DNA from: Acidobacteriota bacterium
GTDB taxonomy: Bacteria > Acidobacteriota > Terriglobia > Bryobacterales > Bryobacteraceae
Length of the DNA: 64,000 nucleotides
Assembly (NCBI GenBank): GCA_026394015.1
Contig: JAPKZA010000275.1
Location: forward strand, 1-64,000
Direction of reading: 5' to 3'
Positions 54,478 through 64,000 of this stretch are shown one piece after another. The first letter of the stretch is position 1; each line of letters opens with the position of its first letter. The notes below the pieces were generated by a model. It was not told the DNA's origin and did no database searches. It saw nothing but the letters and a program-made list of their open reading frames with translations. The translations under genes were made by a program, and so were the position numbers.

Positions 54478-56034
54478 ATGACACTCAAAACAATCTTCAC
54501 CACCCTGATTTTCTCGACCGCCCTCACGGCCCAAAAGGGTTTCGACACTTTCGGCCCCACGGTCCTCCGGGTAGCCTTCATGGGCGACTCCTTCGCCGCC
54601 GGCGAAGGCTCCCCCAACCTGACGGGCGACAAGTGGACCAGCCCCCATACCGCCTGCCACAACTCTGACGAGAACGGCCGTTCCGCCGCCGCCCGCCGCA
54701 TCCAAGCCGCCCTCGGACCCTCTTCCAACTTCTTCGGCCGCCGCCTCGAGTTCATCGACGTCGCCTGCTCCGGAGCCACCATCAACGGCTCCGTCATCGG
54801 CGAAAACTACCGTGGACCCACGCCGCTCACCCCCTCCGGCCCCGGCCCCGTCGGGCCCCCGATCCCCTCCCAAGTCAGCCAGGTCCGCCAGTGGCTCAAC
54901 GGCAAGGAACTTGATCTACTCATCATCTCCGTCGGCGGCAACGACATCGGCTTCGGCGAAATCGTCGCCAAGTGCATGACCCCGCTCACGAGCTGCAAAG
55001 ACGATCCGGCCCTCGAAACCATCATTCGCCGAGGCAAACAGGGCAACACCGAGTTCGTCGGCCTCGATTTCCTCGCCGGTGCCTACACCACCATGAAGAA
55101 CCGCATCGATGCCGATCTCAAGCCCAAGGCCGTCGCCATCATCGGCGTCCCCAACCCGGTCCGCGACCAGGATAACCGCTACTGCCACCGCTACGAAGAC
55201 GGCGTCGGCATCCTGCCCTCCAACCTCCTCGACCCCTTCAACCACCCCTTCGTCCAGATGGTGGGCCTCTCCACCATCGGCACCCTCAGCCCCGCCGAAG
55301 TCGACCGCGGCGAGTCCGAATGGATCGAAGCGACGGTCATCAACCCCCTCAACGCCAAGCTCGAACAGATCGCCAACAACTTTCGCACCTCCAACTGGTC
55401 CTACATCGACATCGACTACATGACCAAGCTCCACGGCATCTGTTCCGACGACGCCTGGTTCAACACCTTCAAAACCTCCCTGGCCACGCAAGGCGACTTC
55501 AACGGCGTCGCCCATCCGAAGCGCGCCGGCTACAAGGTCTACGAAGCCTTCACCTTCCGCCTCCTCGCCCGGCACTTTAACGTCCGCGTCTCCGCCGCCC
55601 CCCGCATCGACCAGGAGAATATTCATCTCTCGTACGTCATCAACGGCGACACCAAAACCATGCCGCCCAGCGAGTACAACCTCAACCCGGACCGCGTCTT
55701 CGTCGGCAACAACTTCTCACTCCGCTTCCGCTCGCTGGTCTTCCCCAGCCCCGACGTGATGACATCTCTGACGCTGCAAATTTCACGAAAGCCTTTCGCC
55801 GATTCCACTGCCGCCGACATCTCGAACTTCCCGATCGATATCAGCTCGGCCACCATCGGCAACTTCTCGAAAAACGTCGCGGCCAGCAACTTCTCTGACG
55901 GAGCCACCCGCCACGTCCGGTGGCGCTCCATCACCCGCCTCTACTACGATGCCGACGCCGAGACCACCACGAGCTTTTCCAGCACCGTCCGCATCAAGGT
56001 CAAAGACGGTATCAACTCCGCCCGCAAACTCTAA
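54478..56034 (+). CDS. secreted SGNH/GDSL hydrolase
   Basis: RVAFMGDSFAAGEGSPNLTGDKW; ISVGGNDIGFGEIV; NGVAHPKRAGYKVY. Start at ATG 54478. Confidence 0.88.
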   Translation: MTLKTIFTTLIFSTALTAQKGFDTFGPTVLRVAFMGDSFAAGEGSPNLTGDKWTSPHTACHNSDENGRSAAARRIQAALGPSSNFFGRRLEFIDVACSGATINGSVIGENYRGPTPLTPSGPGPVGPPIPSQVSQVRQWLNGKELDLLIISVGGNDIGFGEIVAKCMTPLTSCKDDPALETIIRRGKQGNTEFVGLDFLAGAYTTMKNRIDADLKPKAVAIIGVPNPVRDQDNRYCHRYEDGVGILPSNLLDPFNHPFVQMVGLSTIGTLSPAEVDRGESEWIEATVINPLNAKLEQIANNFRTSNWSYIDIDYMTKLHGICSDDAWFNTFKTSLATQGDFNGVAHPKRAGYKVYEAFTFRLLARHFNVRVSAAPRIDQENIHLSYVINGDTKTMPPSEYNLNPDRVFVGNNFSLRFRSLVFPSPDVMTSLTLQISRKPFADSTAADISNFPIDISSATIGNFSKNVAASNFSDGATRHVRWRSITRLYYDADAETTTSFSSTVRIKVKDGINSARKL

Positions 56035-56046
56035 CCCCCAACCCTG

Positions 56047-56077
56047 CGCCGCTCTCCCTCGAGAGCGGCGCGTTTTT
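56047..56077 (+). terminator. rho-independent terminator
   Basis: CGCCGCTCTC-CCTC-GAGAGCGGCG perfect 10-bp stem followed by CGTTTTT, 13 nt after the 56034 stop. Confidence 0.9.
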
Positions 56078-56113
56078 GCTTTTGGCCCCGCCCCTGTCGC
56101 ATCCTAGTCCTTC

Positions 56114-57859
56114 GTGACCCGCCCCATCCAAATCCAAACCCGCCGATACCGCAGCTCCGAATGGTTCTACGGCCGCGATGAACTCGGCTTCCAAAACCGC
56201 TCCGCCCTCCGTTCGATCGGCGTCGATGTCGACCGCTACCAGGGCCGCCCCGTCATCGGCATTGCCAACTCCTGGTCCGAACTCAACAACTGCAATATCA
56301 CCCTCCGCGACGTCGCCGAAGCCGTCAAACGCGGCGTCCTCGCCGCCGGTGCCCTCCCCCTCGAATTCCCCACCATCTCCCTCGGCGAAGAATTCACGAA
56401 ACCCTCCGCCATGCTCTACCGCAACCTCATGGCCATGGACGTCGAAGAGATGCTCCGGTCGAATCCCATCGACGCCGTCGTACTTCTATCGAACTGCGAC
56501 AAAACCGGCCCCGCCCAGCTCATGGGCGCTGCCAGCGCCAACCTCCCCGCCATCCAGGTCAACGCCGGCCCCCGCGCCCCCTTCGAATGGCGCGGCGAAC
56601 AGATCGGCTCCGGCACCGACCTGTGGAAGTATTGGGACCAGTTCCGCACCGGCCAAATCTCGGAAGAGCAGTGGCGCGAACTCGAACATTGCATGTCGTG
56701 TTCTCAAGGCGCCTGCAACGTCATGGGCACCGCCTCCACCATGTCCGCCATGGCCGAAGCCCTCGGCATGATGCTCCCCGGAACGTCTACCATCGACGCG
56801 ACCGACCCCGACCGCCTCATCGCCGCCGAAGCCGCCGGCCGCCGCATCGTCGCCCTCGCCGAAACCAACCTCCGCCCGTCTGACATCATGACCCCTGCGG
56901 CCTTCGATAACGCCGTCCGCGTCCTCCTGGCCATCGGCGGCTCCACCAACGCGATCCTGCATCTCATCGCCATCGCCGGCCGCCTCGGCTACACCCTCCC
57001 CTTGGCCCGCTTCGACGAACTCGGCTCGACCACCCCCTGCCTGGCGAACCTGAAGCCATCGGGCGTTCATCTCGTCCGCCAGTTCCATCTCTCCGGAGGC
57101 GTCCCCGCCCTCATGCAGACGATCGAGCACCACCTCGATACGACCTGCCTCACCATCACGAGCCAAACCGTCGCCGCCAACCTAGCAAACGCTAACGTCA
57201 CCGACCCCGACGTCATCCGGCCTCTAACGAATCCCGTCCTCGGAGCCGGAGCCCTCGCGGTCCTCACCGGCAACCTCGCCCCCCTCGGAGCGGTCATCAA
57301 GGTCAGCGCGGCCTCCCCCAACCTCCTCGTCCACGAAGGCCCGGCGCTCGTCTTCTCCGACTACGAAGATATGCTCGCCCGCATTGAGTCCCCCGACCTC
57401 GAAGTCGCCGCCGACACGGTCTTAGTCCTCCAGAACTGCGGCCCCCGAGGAGTGCCCGGCATGCCCGAATGGGGAGCGATCCCCATCCCTGCCAAGCTCC
57501 AGCGCCAGGGAGTCACCGACATGGTCCGCCTCTCCGACGCCCGCATGTCCGGCACGAGCTACGGAACGGTCGTCCTCCACGTCTGCCCCGAAGCCGCCGC
57601 CGGTGGCCTTCTCGCCCTCGTCCAAACCGGAGACCGCATCAAACTCGACGTCCCCAACCGCCGCCTGGACCTCCTCGTCGCCCCCGAAGTCCTAGCCACC
57701 CGCCAGCCGAAGCCCCGGCCCCGAACCCATCTCCGAGGCTACCCCCGCCTCTACACCGACCACGTCCTCCAAGCCGACGAAGGCTGCGACTTCGACTTCC
57801 TCCGCCCCCGGACGGAAGAAGAATTAGTCTTCGTCCCGCCCATCGTCGGCCGCAGCTAA
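56114..57859 (+). CDS. IlvD/Edd family dehydratase
   Basis: LLSNCDKTGPAQLMGAASANLPAIQVNAGP; CMSCSQGACNVMGTASTMSAMAEALGMMLPG. Confidence 0.93.
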   Translation: MTRPIQIQTRRYRSSEWFYGRDELGFQNRSALRSIGVDVDRYQGRPVIGIANSWSELNNCNITLRDVAEAVKRGVLAAGALPLEFPTISLGEEFTKPSAMLYRNLMAMDVEEMLRSNPIDAVVLLSNCDKTGPAQLMGAASANLPAIQVNAGPRAPFEWRGEQIGSGTDLWKYWDQFRTGQISEEQWRELEHCMSCSQGACNVMGTASTMSAMAEALGMMLPGTSTIDATDPDRLIAAEAAGRRIVALAETNLRPSDIMTPAAFDNAVRVLLAIGGSTNAILHLIAIAGRLGYTLPLARFDELGSTTPCLANLKPSGVHLVRQFHLSGGVPALMQTIEHHLDTTCLTITSQTVAANLANANVTDPDVIRPLTNPVLGAGALAVLTGNLAPLGAVIKVSAASPNLLVHEGPALVFSDYEDMLARIESPDLEVAADTVLVLQNCGPRGVPGMPEWGAIPIPAKLQRQGVTDMVRLSDARMSGTSYGTVVLHVCPEAAAGGLLALVQTGDRIKLDVPNRRLDLLVAPEVLATRQPKPRPRTHLRGYPRLYTDHVLQADEGCDFDFLRPRTEEELVFVPPIVGRS

Positions 57860-58389
57860 CGCTTTGCCTTCACATCCGGATGCACATCCGGCACAAACCC
57901 GTCCCGGTTCGGCATCTTCACCTCCGGTAGCGTCTTCTGGTCCAACTCCTGCCCCGCCGGCACGATCCCATTCAAATGCAGCACAAACGCCGTAATCGAA
58001 TACACCTCGTCCGCCGTCAACGTCCCCGGCTGATCGTACGGCATCGCCCGGGCAATCGTGTCGAACACCGTCGTCGCATACGGCCAATAACTACCTACCG
58101 TCTTCTTCGGCGATTTCGCCGTCAACGTCCCAGTCCCCCCCACTAGCGCCGGCCACTGCTTATCCCGTCCCTCGCCCGCCTCGTTGTGACACTCGGCGCA
58201 CTTCGTCTTATACAGCCCCCGTCCGGCTTCCACGCTACCCTTGCCCACCGGCAAGCCCCGGCCATCCGCCATCACCGTCTTATCGGCCGCCTTCACCCGC
58301 TCGGCCGACGCTGCCTTCCCCACGCCCGGAAACTTGGTCTGTCCAAACGCTGCCGTCACGGCAAGTAGAAATAGCACGATTCTAAACAT
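57856..58389 (-). CDS. c-type cytochrome (SorB-like)
   Basis: CAECHNEAGEGRDKQWPALVGG; adjacent to a sulfite-oxidase-like gene. Confidence 0.87.
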   Translation of the reverse strand: MFRIVLFLLAVTAAFGQTKFPGVGKAASAERVKAADKTVMADGRGLPVGKGSVEAGRGLYKTKCAECHNEAGEGRDKQWPALVGGTGTLTAKSPKKTVGSYWPYATTVFDTIARAMPYDQPGTLTADEVYSITAFVLHLNGIVPAGQELDQKTLPEVKMPNRDGFVPDVHPDVKAKR

Positions 58390-59560
58390 TCGTCACACTC
58401 CCATCCGCCTTCACCGTCCACGCCTTCACCCCATGATAGTGGTAGTTATACGCTACCCCGCGAGCCTCCACGATCTCCTCCCGCGTCGGCTGCAGATACC
58501 CAGTCTCGTCCGTACACCGCGACTGAATCACCGTATCCTTCCCGTCCCAAACCCACGGAATCCGAAACCGCGTCAACGCCTTCGGCAGCACCGGCTCTTC
58601 GAGCACCGCATCCCCCCAAGTCTTCCCCCCATCCGTCGAAACCTCCACCCGCTTCACCTTCCCGTTCCCGCTCCACGCAATCCCGCTGATCTCCACAAAC
58701 CCCGCCCCACCGCTCACCTTCTGCCCGCCCGATGGCCGCGTGATCAACGAATTGGCGTCCTGATGAAACGTGAACTGGCGCGCCTTCCCATCCGGCAGCA
58801 AGTCGGTGTAATGCGCCGTCTCCTGGTTCGATTGCGCCGGCGCCTCGGTCACATGCAGCCGATCCAACCACTTCACATTCGCGTTCCCTTCAAAGCCAGG
58901 CAACAGCAGTCGCAGCGGGTAGCCCTGCCCCGGCCGCAGCGCCTCGCCGTTCTGCGCGTAAACGATCAACGCATCGTCCAGGCACTTCGCCATCGGAATG
59001 CTCCGCGCCATCCGGCACGCGTCCGCCCCCTCCGCAATCACCCACTTCGCTTCCGGCTTCAACCCCGCCTGCGCCAACACATGTTTCAGCGGCACCCCTG
59101 TCCACTCCGAGCAACTCAGCAGCCCATGGCTCGCCTGCGCCGTCGCGCCCGGCGTCCCGCGCAACTCGCCGCCGCCGTTCCCGGAACACTCCACAAAATG
59201 CACCCGCGTCGCCGCCGGCAGCCGCTTCAAATCGTCGAGCGAAAATTCAATCGCCTGGTCCACCAACCCATGCACGAGCAGCGTATGCTTCGCCGGGTCG
59301 ATCTTCGGCACTCCCGCGTGATGCCGTTCAAAGTGCAGCGAAGACGGCGTAATCACCCCGTGCAAATCCTGCAGCGGCGTGCGGCTCGATCCTACGCCCA
59401 CGCTCGCCGTCGATTCGCCCACCGTCCGCGCAATCGTCTCCGTCGCCGCCCGCTCCCCGTAAGGAGTCATCGACTGCTCCACCACGCTCGGCGCCTTCGT
59501 AGACTTCGTACAAGCCGCCAGCGCCGCCGCCAATCCCAGGAATGCTCGTCTGTCTGCCAT
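58382..59560 (-). CDS. SoxC/SorA-like molybdopterin sulfite dehydrogenase
   Basis: MADRRAFLGLAAALAAC; VHFVECSGNGGGELRGTPGATAQASHGLLSCSEWTGVPLKHVL; KRVEVSTDGGKTWGDA. Confidence 0.9.
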   Translation of the reverse strand: MADRRAFLGLAAALAACTKSTKAPSVVEQSMTPYGERAATETIARTVGESTASVGVGSSRTPLQDLHGVITPSSLHFERHHAGVPKIDPAKHTLLVHGLVDQAIEFSLDDLKRLPAATRVHFVECSGNGGGELRGTPGATAQASHGLLSCSEWTGVPLKHVLAQAGLKPEAKWVIAEGADACRMARSIPMAKCLDDALIVYAQNGEALRPGQGYPLRLLLPGFEGNANVKWLDRLHVTEAPAQSNQETAHYTDLLPDGKARQFTFHQDANSLITRPSGGQKVSGGAGFVEISGIAWSGNGKVKRVEVSTDGGKTWGDAVLEEPVLPKALTRFRIPWVWDGKDTVIQSRCTDETGYLQPTREEIVEARGVAYNYHYHGVKAWTVKADGSVTNV

Positions 59561-59571
59561 GTCCCAATCTC

Positions 59572-61047
59572 CTACTGATTCTTCAGCCAAGTCTCGTACG
59601 AATGCTTCTTCGGTCCCGTGTACTGAATCGTGTCAAAAAACGCCGCGTTGCCGTTCATCCGCGGATCCCCTTCTTCCTTCAGAATCCGCTCCATCTTATC
59701 CCGTAAAGTCCGCTTCGTCATCGTCATCCCCGGCTCCGCGAACAGGTTCTTCATACAACCCGGATCCGCCTCAATATCGTACAACTCCTCTGCCGCCCGC
59801 TTCCCAAACGAAAGCTTGTAGTACTGATCAAAGCTCGAAATCAACAGCGTCTTCGTCGGGCTATCGTCCACATCCCGATACCCCGTCTCCGGCATCCCCG
59901 CCGGCCAAACATCCGGCATATAGTTCCGAATATAGAGGTATTGCCGCGTCCGAATCGCCCGCACCGGATACCCCGCATCGTTCGGCCGCCCAATGTCGTG
60001 CCGCTCTTTGGCCACCATCACGTACTCGCGCGAAGGGTCCACGACACCCTCTCTCCCGCTCTTCAAAATGTCGACGAAACTCTTGCCGGTTATGGTCTCC
60101 GGCTTCGCCACCCCCGCCGCTTCCAGAATCGTCGGCGCAAAGTCCCGCGTCGTGATGAAGTCGTTGATCACCCGGCCGCCCTTCATCGCATTGCCCCACC
60201 GCACGGCCAGCGGAATGTGGAACCCGTCCTCGTAGATCTGCCCTTTCACCCGCGGAAAGGGCATCCCGTGGTCCGAGGTCACGATCACGAGCGTATTCTC
60301 AAGCTCTCCAATCGCCGCCAGCTTGTCCAAAGCCTTCGTGATGTAAGCGTCGGCATACTCCACTTCGACCGCGTAGTCGAGCATGTCGCTCCGTACTAAC
60401 TTCACGTCCGGGTAGTAAGCCGGCACCGTAACGTCCGCCAGCTTCTTCCCGCTCCGCACCCCTGATCCCTCTTCGTAAACCCGATGCGGCTCCGCAAAAC
60501 CCATCCAAAAGCAGAACGGAGTATCCTTCGGCCGCGCACTCAAGAAGTCTTCGAAATTCCCCGTGTAGTCGTTCGGCCCCATCCCCGAATACGGTGGCTT
60601 CGTCTTCTTCGCATCATACGATTTCCCCGCCGGATTATGCGGCCAACCTGTCGACTTGAAGTCCCCCGGCCCCCAACCCTTCCCCGTCAGCCCCACAAAA
60701 TATCCGGCCTTCTCCATCGCCGCCGGGTACACCGCAAACTCGTTCGGAAACAAGCTCTGGTGGCTCACCGCTTCCCGCGTCTGCCACGAATTCCGTCCCA
60801 TCAAAATCGACGCCCGACACGGACTGCACTTCGGGTTCGAAGTGAAGGCGTGCGTAAACAGCGCGCCCTCCTTCGCTACCCGATCAAACCCTGGCGTCTT
60901 CACCCATTTCGCCCCGTAGGCGCTCGCATGCCCAAATCCCCAATCGTCGAAAATAATGAACAACACGTTCGGACGCTTCGCCGTCTGTGCACCCGCCGTC
61001 ATCGCCGCCGCCGCCGCGGCGCTCAGGAACTTTCTTCGATTCATCAT
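59572..61047 (-). CDS. sulfatase (arylsulfatase family)
   Basis: MNRRKFLSAAAAAAMTAGAQTAKRPNVLFIIFDDWGFGHASAYG; SNPKCSPCRASILMGRNSWQ (C-x-P-x-R-type site); TSDHGMPFPR. Confidence 0.93.
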   Translation of the reverse strand: MMNRRKFLSAAAAAAMTAGAQTAKRPNVLFIIFDDWGFGHASAYGAKWVKTPGFDRVAKEGALFTHAFTSNPKCSPCRASILMGRNSWQTREAVSHQSLFPNEFAVYPAAMEKAGYFVGLTGKGWGPGDFKSTGWPHNPAGKSYDAKKTKPPYSGMGPNDYTGNFEDFLSARPKDTPFCFWMGFAEPHRVYEEGSGVRSGKKLADVTVPAYYPDVKLVRSDMLDYAVEVEYADAYITKALDKLAAIGELENTLVIVTSDHGMPFPRVKGQIYEDGFHIPLAVRWGNAMKGGRVINDFITTRDFAPTILEAAGVAKPETITGKSFVDILKSGREGVVDPSREYVMVAKERHDIGRPNDAGYPVRAIRTRQYLYIRNYMPDVWPAGMPETGYRDVDDSPTKTLLISSFDQYYKLSFGKRAAEELYDIEADPGCMKNLFAEPGMTMTKRTLRDKMERILKEEGDPRMNGNAAFFDTIQYTGPKKHSYETWLKNQ

Positions 61048-61946
61048 GAAAATTCAAGATATCGCAAAAGCTCCACCCGCACCGCTCCCCGCCTCTCCGG
61101 CTCATACCCCGGCTCGTCCACGGCCACCCGCTCCCCCGTCTCCAAATCCACCAAATACCGCGTCCCCCGCGCCCATCGGATCACCTCGCGCACCGTCCCC
61201 GCTTCGCCCACCTCCCCCAGCCGCGCCTCCCGAAACGCCCGTCCATCCCGCAAAACCTGCCACCCAAAAAACTCCGCCGCCGCCCGCGTCGCCGGGGCCG
61301 CATAAAGCTCCCCCGCCGTCCCCACCTGCTCCACCCTTCCCCCCAGCAACAACACGATCCGATCCGCCACCAGCGACGCCTCCTCCTGGTCGTGCGTTAC
61401 AAACACCGTCGTCGTCCGCAAGCTCCGCTGCAACTCCCGAACCAAACTCCTCATCTCCCCCCGCAGCGCCTCGTCCAAGGCCGAAAACGGCTCGTCGAGA
61501 AGCAACACCTTCGGCTTCGTCACCAGCGCCCTAGCCAACGCCACCCGCTGCTCCTGCCCCCCACTCAACGTCCCCACCCGTCGCCCCGCCAACTCGCCAA
61601 TCCCCACCATCGCCATCATCCCGTCCACATCCCCGGTCCGCCCCCGCATCTGCAACCCAAACTCCACATTCCCCCGCACATCCCGATGCGGAAACAGCAG
61701 CGGCTTCTGAAACACCATCGCCACCTCTCGCTTCTCCGCCGCCATCCCGCCCACGTCCACTTCGTCAAACAGCACCCGCCCCGTTGCCGGATGCAACCCC
61801 GCCAAGACCTTCAGCAGCGTCGTCTTCCCACATCCCGACGGCCCCAGCAAAGCCGTCATCTCCCCCGCCCGAAACTCCGTCGTCACCCCCCGCAGCACCG
61901 GATTCCCATAGCCAGCCTCGACGTCCACCACATCCACCCGAGTCAT
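61044..61946 (-). CDS. ABC transporter ATP-binding protein
   Basis: LLGPSGCGKTTLLKVLAGLHP; LSGGQEQRVALARALVTKPKVLLLDEPFSALDEALR. Confidence 0.95.
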   Translation of the reverse strand: MTRVDVVDVEAGYGNPVLRGVTTEFRAGEMTALLGPSGCGKTTLLKVLAGLHPATGRVLFDEVDVGGMAAEKREVAMVFQKPLLFPHRDVRGNVEFGLQMRGRTGDVDGMMAMVGIGELAGRRVGTLSGGQEQRVALARALVTKPKVLLLDEPFSALDEALRGEMRSLVRELQRSLRTTTVFVTHDQEEASLVADRIVLLLGGRVEQVGTAGELYAAPATRAAAEFFGWQVLRDGRAFREARLGEVGEAGTVREVIRWARGTRYLVDLETGERVAVDEPGYEPERRGAVRVELLRYLEFS

Positions 61947-62995
61947 GGTTTCAGCAGCATCTCAGCCCGCCACGCCTGTTCAAACTTCACCAGCTCATCC
62001 GCGTCCGGCTCCGGCAAAAAATGCTTCCGCAAAACCTCCAGCGGCAGCGTCGCCACCCCCCGCTCCAAACCCGCCGGCTCCCCCTTCTGCGGAAACGAAT
62101 TCCCCAGCGTCTTGGCCATATCGAACACCCGCTCGAACGAGGTCAAATCTCGAATCAGCGTCAACCCCGCCTCCTGGTCGTTCGCATTGAACGGCACCGC
62201 CAAATAGTTATAGTTCCCAATCGTCCCACTCTCAAAAACAAACGTCCGCACCGTCTTCGCAAAGGAACCCCGCGCAATCCGCTCGCTCGCAAAGCTCGGC
62301 CCATAGCTCATTGCAAAATCGATCTCATTGTTCGCAAACAGCCGATCCACCTCGGCCACCGTCCCCGGATACGTCTCGCCCTTCTTCCACAAGTACGGCT
62401 TCATCTCCCGCAGGTCCGCCAAGCCCCCCGCGAACCCCTTCGCCAGCAGAAAATGCCGCGTAAACACACTCCCCGAAAACTCCGGCGGAGCCGGATACGT
62501 AAACCGCCCCGGATGCGCCTTCACCCATGTCTTCAGTTCCTCCAACGTCCGCGGCGGCTCTGCAAACCGCGCCGTATCCCACGCCATAACAAACTGCGCC
62601 GATTGCCACGGCGTCTCCAGCCCTTCAATCGGCGTCCCAAAGTCCTTCTCGTAAGCCGCCTCTGGATACAGACGCGGCATCACAATCGGCCCCCACAGAA
62701 CCCCCGCCCGCTTCGCCGCCCGAAAGTTTTCTCCGTTGATCCAAACTACGTCCACAGAGCCGCCGCTCACCTTCCCGGCCCCCTTCTCCGTCACGAGCTT
62801 ACTCACCACCTCCCCCGTATGCCCATACGGCACAATCCGCAGCTCCAGGCCATATTTTACCCGCACCTGCTCCCGCACGGTGGTCTCGAAGTACCGGTTC
62901 CGCGCCTCGTCCCCCGCCCACATCGCGAAGCTCACCTCGTGCGGCTTCCCGCACCCCGCCAGCAGCAAAACTATTCCCAGCCACGCTCGACCCAT
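61943..62995 (-). CDS. ABC transporter substrate-binding lipoprotein (YnjB-like)
   Basis: MGRAWLGIVLLLAGCGKPHEVSFAMWAGDEARNRYF; VDVVWINGENFRAAKRAGVLWGP. Start at 62995 rather than the long ORF start. Confidence 0.85.
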   Translation of the reverse strand: MGRAWLGIVLLLAGCGKPHEVSFAMWAGDEARNRYFETTVREQVRVKYGLELRIVPYGHTGEVVSKLVTEKGAGKVSGGSVDVVWINGENFRAAKRAGVLWGPIVMPRLYPEAAYEKDFGTPIEGLETPWQSAQFVMAWDTARFAEPPRTLEELKTWVKAHPGRFTYPAPPEFSGSVFTRHFLLAKGFAGGLADLREMKPYLWKKGETYPGTVAEVDRLFANNEIDFAMSYGPSFASERIARGSFAKTVRTFVFESGTIGNYNYLAVPFNANDQEAGLTLIRDLTSFERVFDMAKTLGNSFPQKGEPAGLERGVATLPLEVLRKHFLPEPDADELVKFEQAWRAEMLLKP

Positions 62996-63672
62996 AAAGA
63001 AAGCATAACCGGAGCCCCCAGGAACACGAGTGCCACCGCCGCCGCCACCGCCTCGTCCCCACTTCGCTGATACCCAACTAAAGCCATCGGCAGCGTCAAC
63101 ACCCGCCCCCCGCCGATCAACGCCGTCAGCACGTACTGGCTCCACGAAATCACGAACGCGAACGCCGCCCCCGTCGCAATGCCCGGCAGCAGCGCCGGGC
63201 CCTTCACATACCGCCACACCTGCCACCCGCTCGCCCCCAACGTCCGCGCCTGCGCCGCCAGGTCTTCGTCGAATCGCGACAAACTGCCCGCCACCGCCAT
63301 CACCGCATACGGCGTCGCCGGTAGCAGATGCACGAGCGCCACCCCCCACCACGAATCCGTCAGCCCCAGCCGCAAGAACAACCCATGCAAGCCCACCCCC
63401 ATCGCCAGCGGCGGCAGCAGCGCCACCGTCAACACCGCCCACCGCACCCCAGCCGACCGTCGAAACGCCCCCGCCAAAGCGATCCCCAGCAGCACCGCCC
63501 CCACCATCGCCACCACCGCCAACCCCAACGAGTTCACGACCGGCTCCACCCGCACCGCCCCCCACGCCCGCCCGCTCCACTCCGTCGGCAGTACGTCCGG
63601 CCAAAGCCAACGCCCCGCCAAGCTCCGGACCAGCAGGAACACCACCGGCACCCAAACGACGTATCTCACCAC
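62971..63672 (-). CDS. ABC transporter permease
   Basis: Polytopic; EDLAAQARTLGASGWQVWRYVKGPALLPGIATGAAFAFVISWSQY (EAA-loop pattern). Confidence 0.9.
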   Translation of the reverse strand: MVRYVVWVPVVFLLVRSLAGRWLWPDVLPTEWSGRAWGAVRVEPVVNSLGLAVVAMVGAVLLGIALAGAFRRSAGVRWAVLTVALLPPLAMGVGLHGLFLRLGLTDSWWGVALVHLLPATPYAVMAVAGSLSRFDEDLAAQARTLGASGWQVWRYVKGPALLPGIATGAAFAFVISWSQYVLTALIGGGRVLTLPMALVGYQRSGDEAVAAAVALVFLGAPVMLSLWVERGWE

Positions 63673-63998
63673 TCCGTCCTCAGCCGCACGTAAAGTCCCG
63701 CCAGCCCCGCGCTGAACAATCCCATCCCCGCCGAAATCCCCAACGCCACCTCCCGGTCACTCACGAAGTACCGCTGCGCCACCACGCTGAGCGCCGCCGG
63801 ATGTGTCCGGCCCAACAGAAACGGAACATCAAAACTCGCGAAAACGAACCCAAACACGAGCAGCGCCGCCGGCACCATCGCCGGGGCCAACAGCGGCAAA
63901 GTCACAAACCGCAACCGCTGCCACCGTCCCGCCCCCAACGTCGCCGCCACCGCGTCATACTCCCCGCTCAGCCGCCGCAACACCGTCATCGCCATCAA
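63666..63998 (-). CDS. ABC transporter permease, partial at window end
   Basis: SGEYDAVAATLGAGRWQRLRFVTLPLLAPAMVPAALLVFGFVFASFDVPFLLG; EAA loop; likely continues past 64000. Confidence 0.85.
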   Translation of the reverse strand: MMAMTVLRRLSGEYDAVAATLGAGRWQRLRFVTLPLLAPAMVPAALLVFGFVFASFDVPFLLGRTHPAALSVVAQRYFVSDREVALGISAGMGLFSAGLAGLYVRLRTEW

Positions 63999-64000
63999 AG

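Noticed and set aside
61784-63070. 428-aa Arg/Pro/His-rich plus-strand ORF
   Set aside because: Shadow of the ABC transporter genes; composition not protein-like.
1-64000. CRISPR arrays, rRNA genes, complete IS elements or prophage
   Set aside because: No regularly spaced repeats, rRNA signatures, transposase or phage structural motifs seen in the sequence or ORF translations.

Overview
High-GC bacterial chromosome segment. Gene content (DUF1501 + DUF1549/1553 pair, SBBP-repeat secreted protein, sulfatase, sorAB-like pair, multi-copy 'STGPRTxEGKA' protein) suggests Acidobacteriota, Bryobacter/Solibacter-like; this is an inference. About 50 intact or near-intact CDS, one tRNA-Glu, one internally deleted tRNA remnant and several pseudogenes are supported. 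Main points: (1) a compact locus at 40.8-46.6 kb encoding a DUF1684-FkbH-carrier-protein polypeptide, overlapped by a GT4-GT4-thioesterase polypeptide, with no NRPS/PKS core enzyme nearby; (2) a switch of the + strand from G-rich to C-rich at about 22.1 kb regardless of gene orientation, with the polarity expected of a replication terminus or an inversion junction; (3) several toxin-antitoxin loci in which the toxin looks broken while the antitoxin or partner is intact; (4) two copies of a tiny peptide ending K-x-GG-xxx-NH[NK]QTAR, one intact with a ribosome-binding site and one decayed exactly at the skew junction, neither in the ORF track as such; (5) a nested hairpin plus T-run immediately 5' of the RBS of the SBBP-repeat gene. 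Several frameshifts lie in short homopolymers, so sequencing or assembly error must be excluded. No CRISPR array, rRNA or complete transposon was found.
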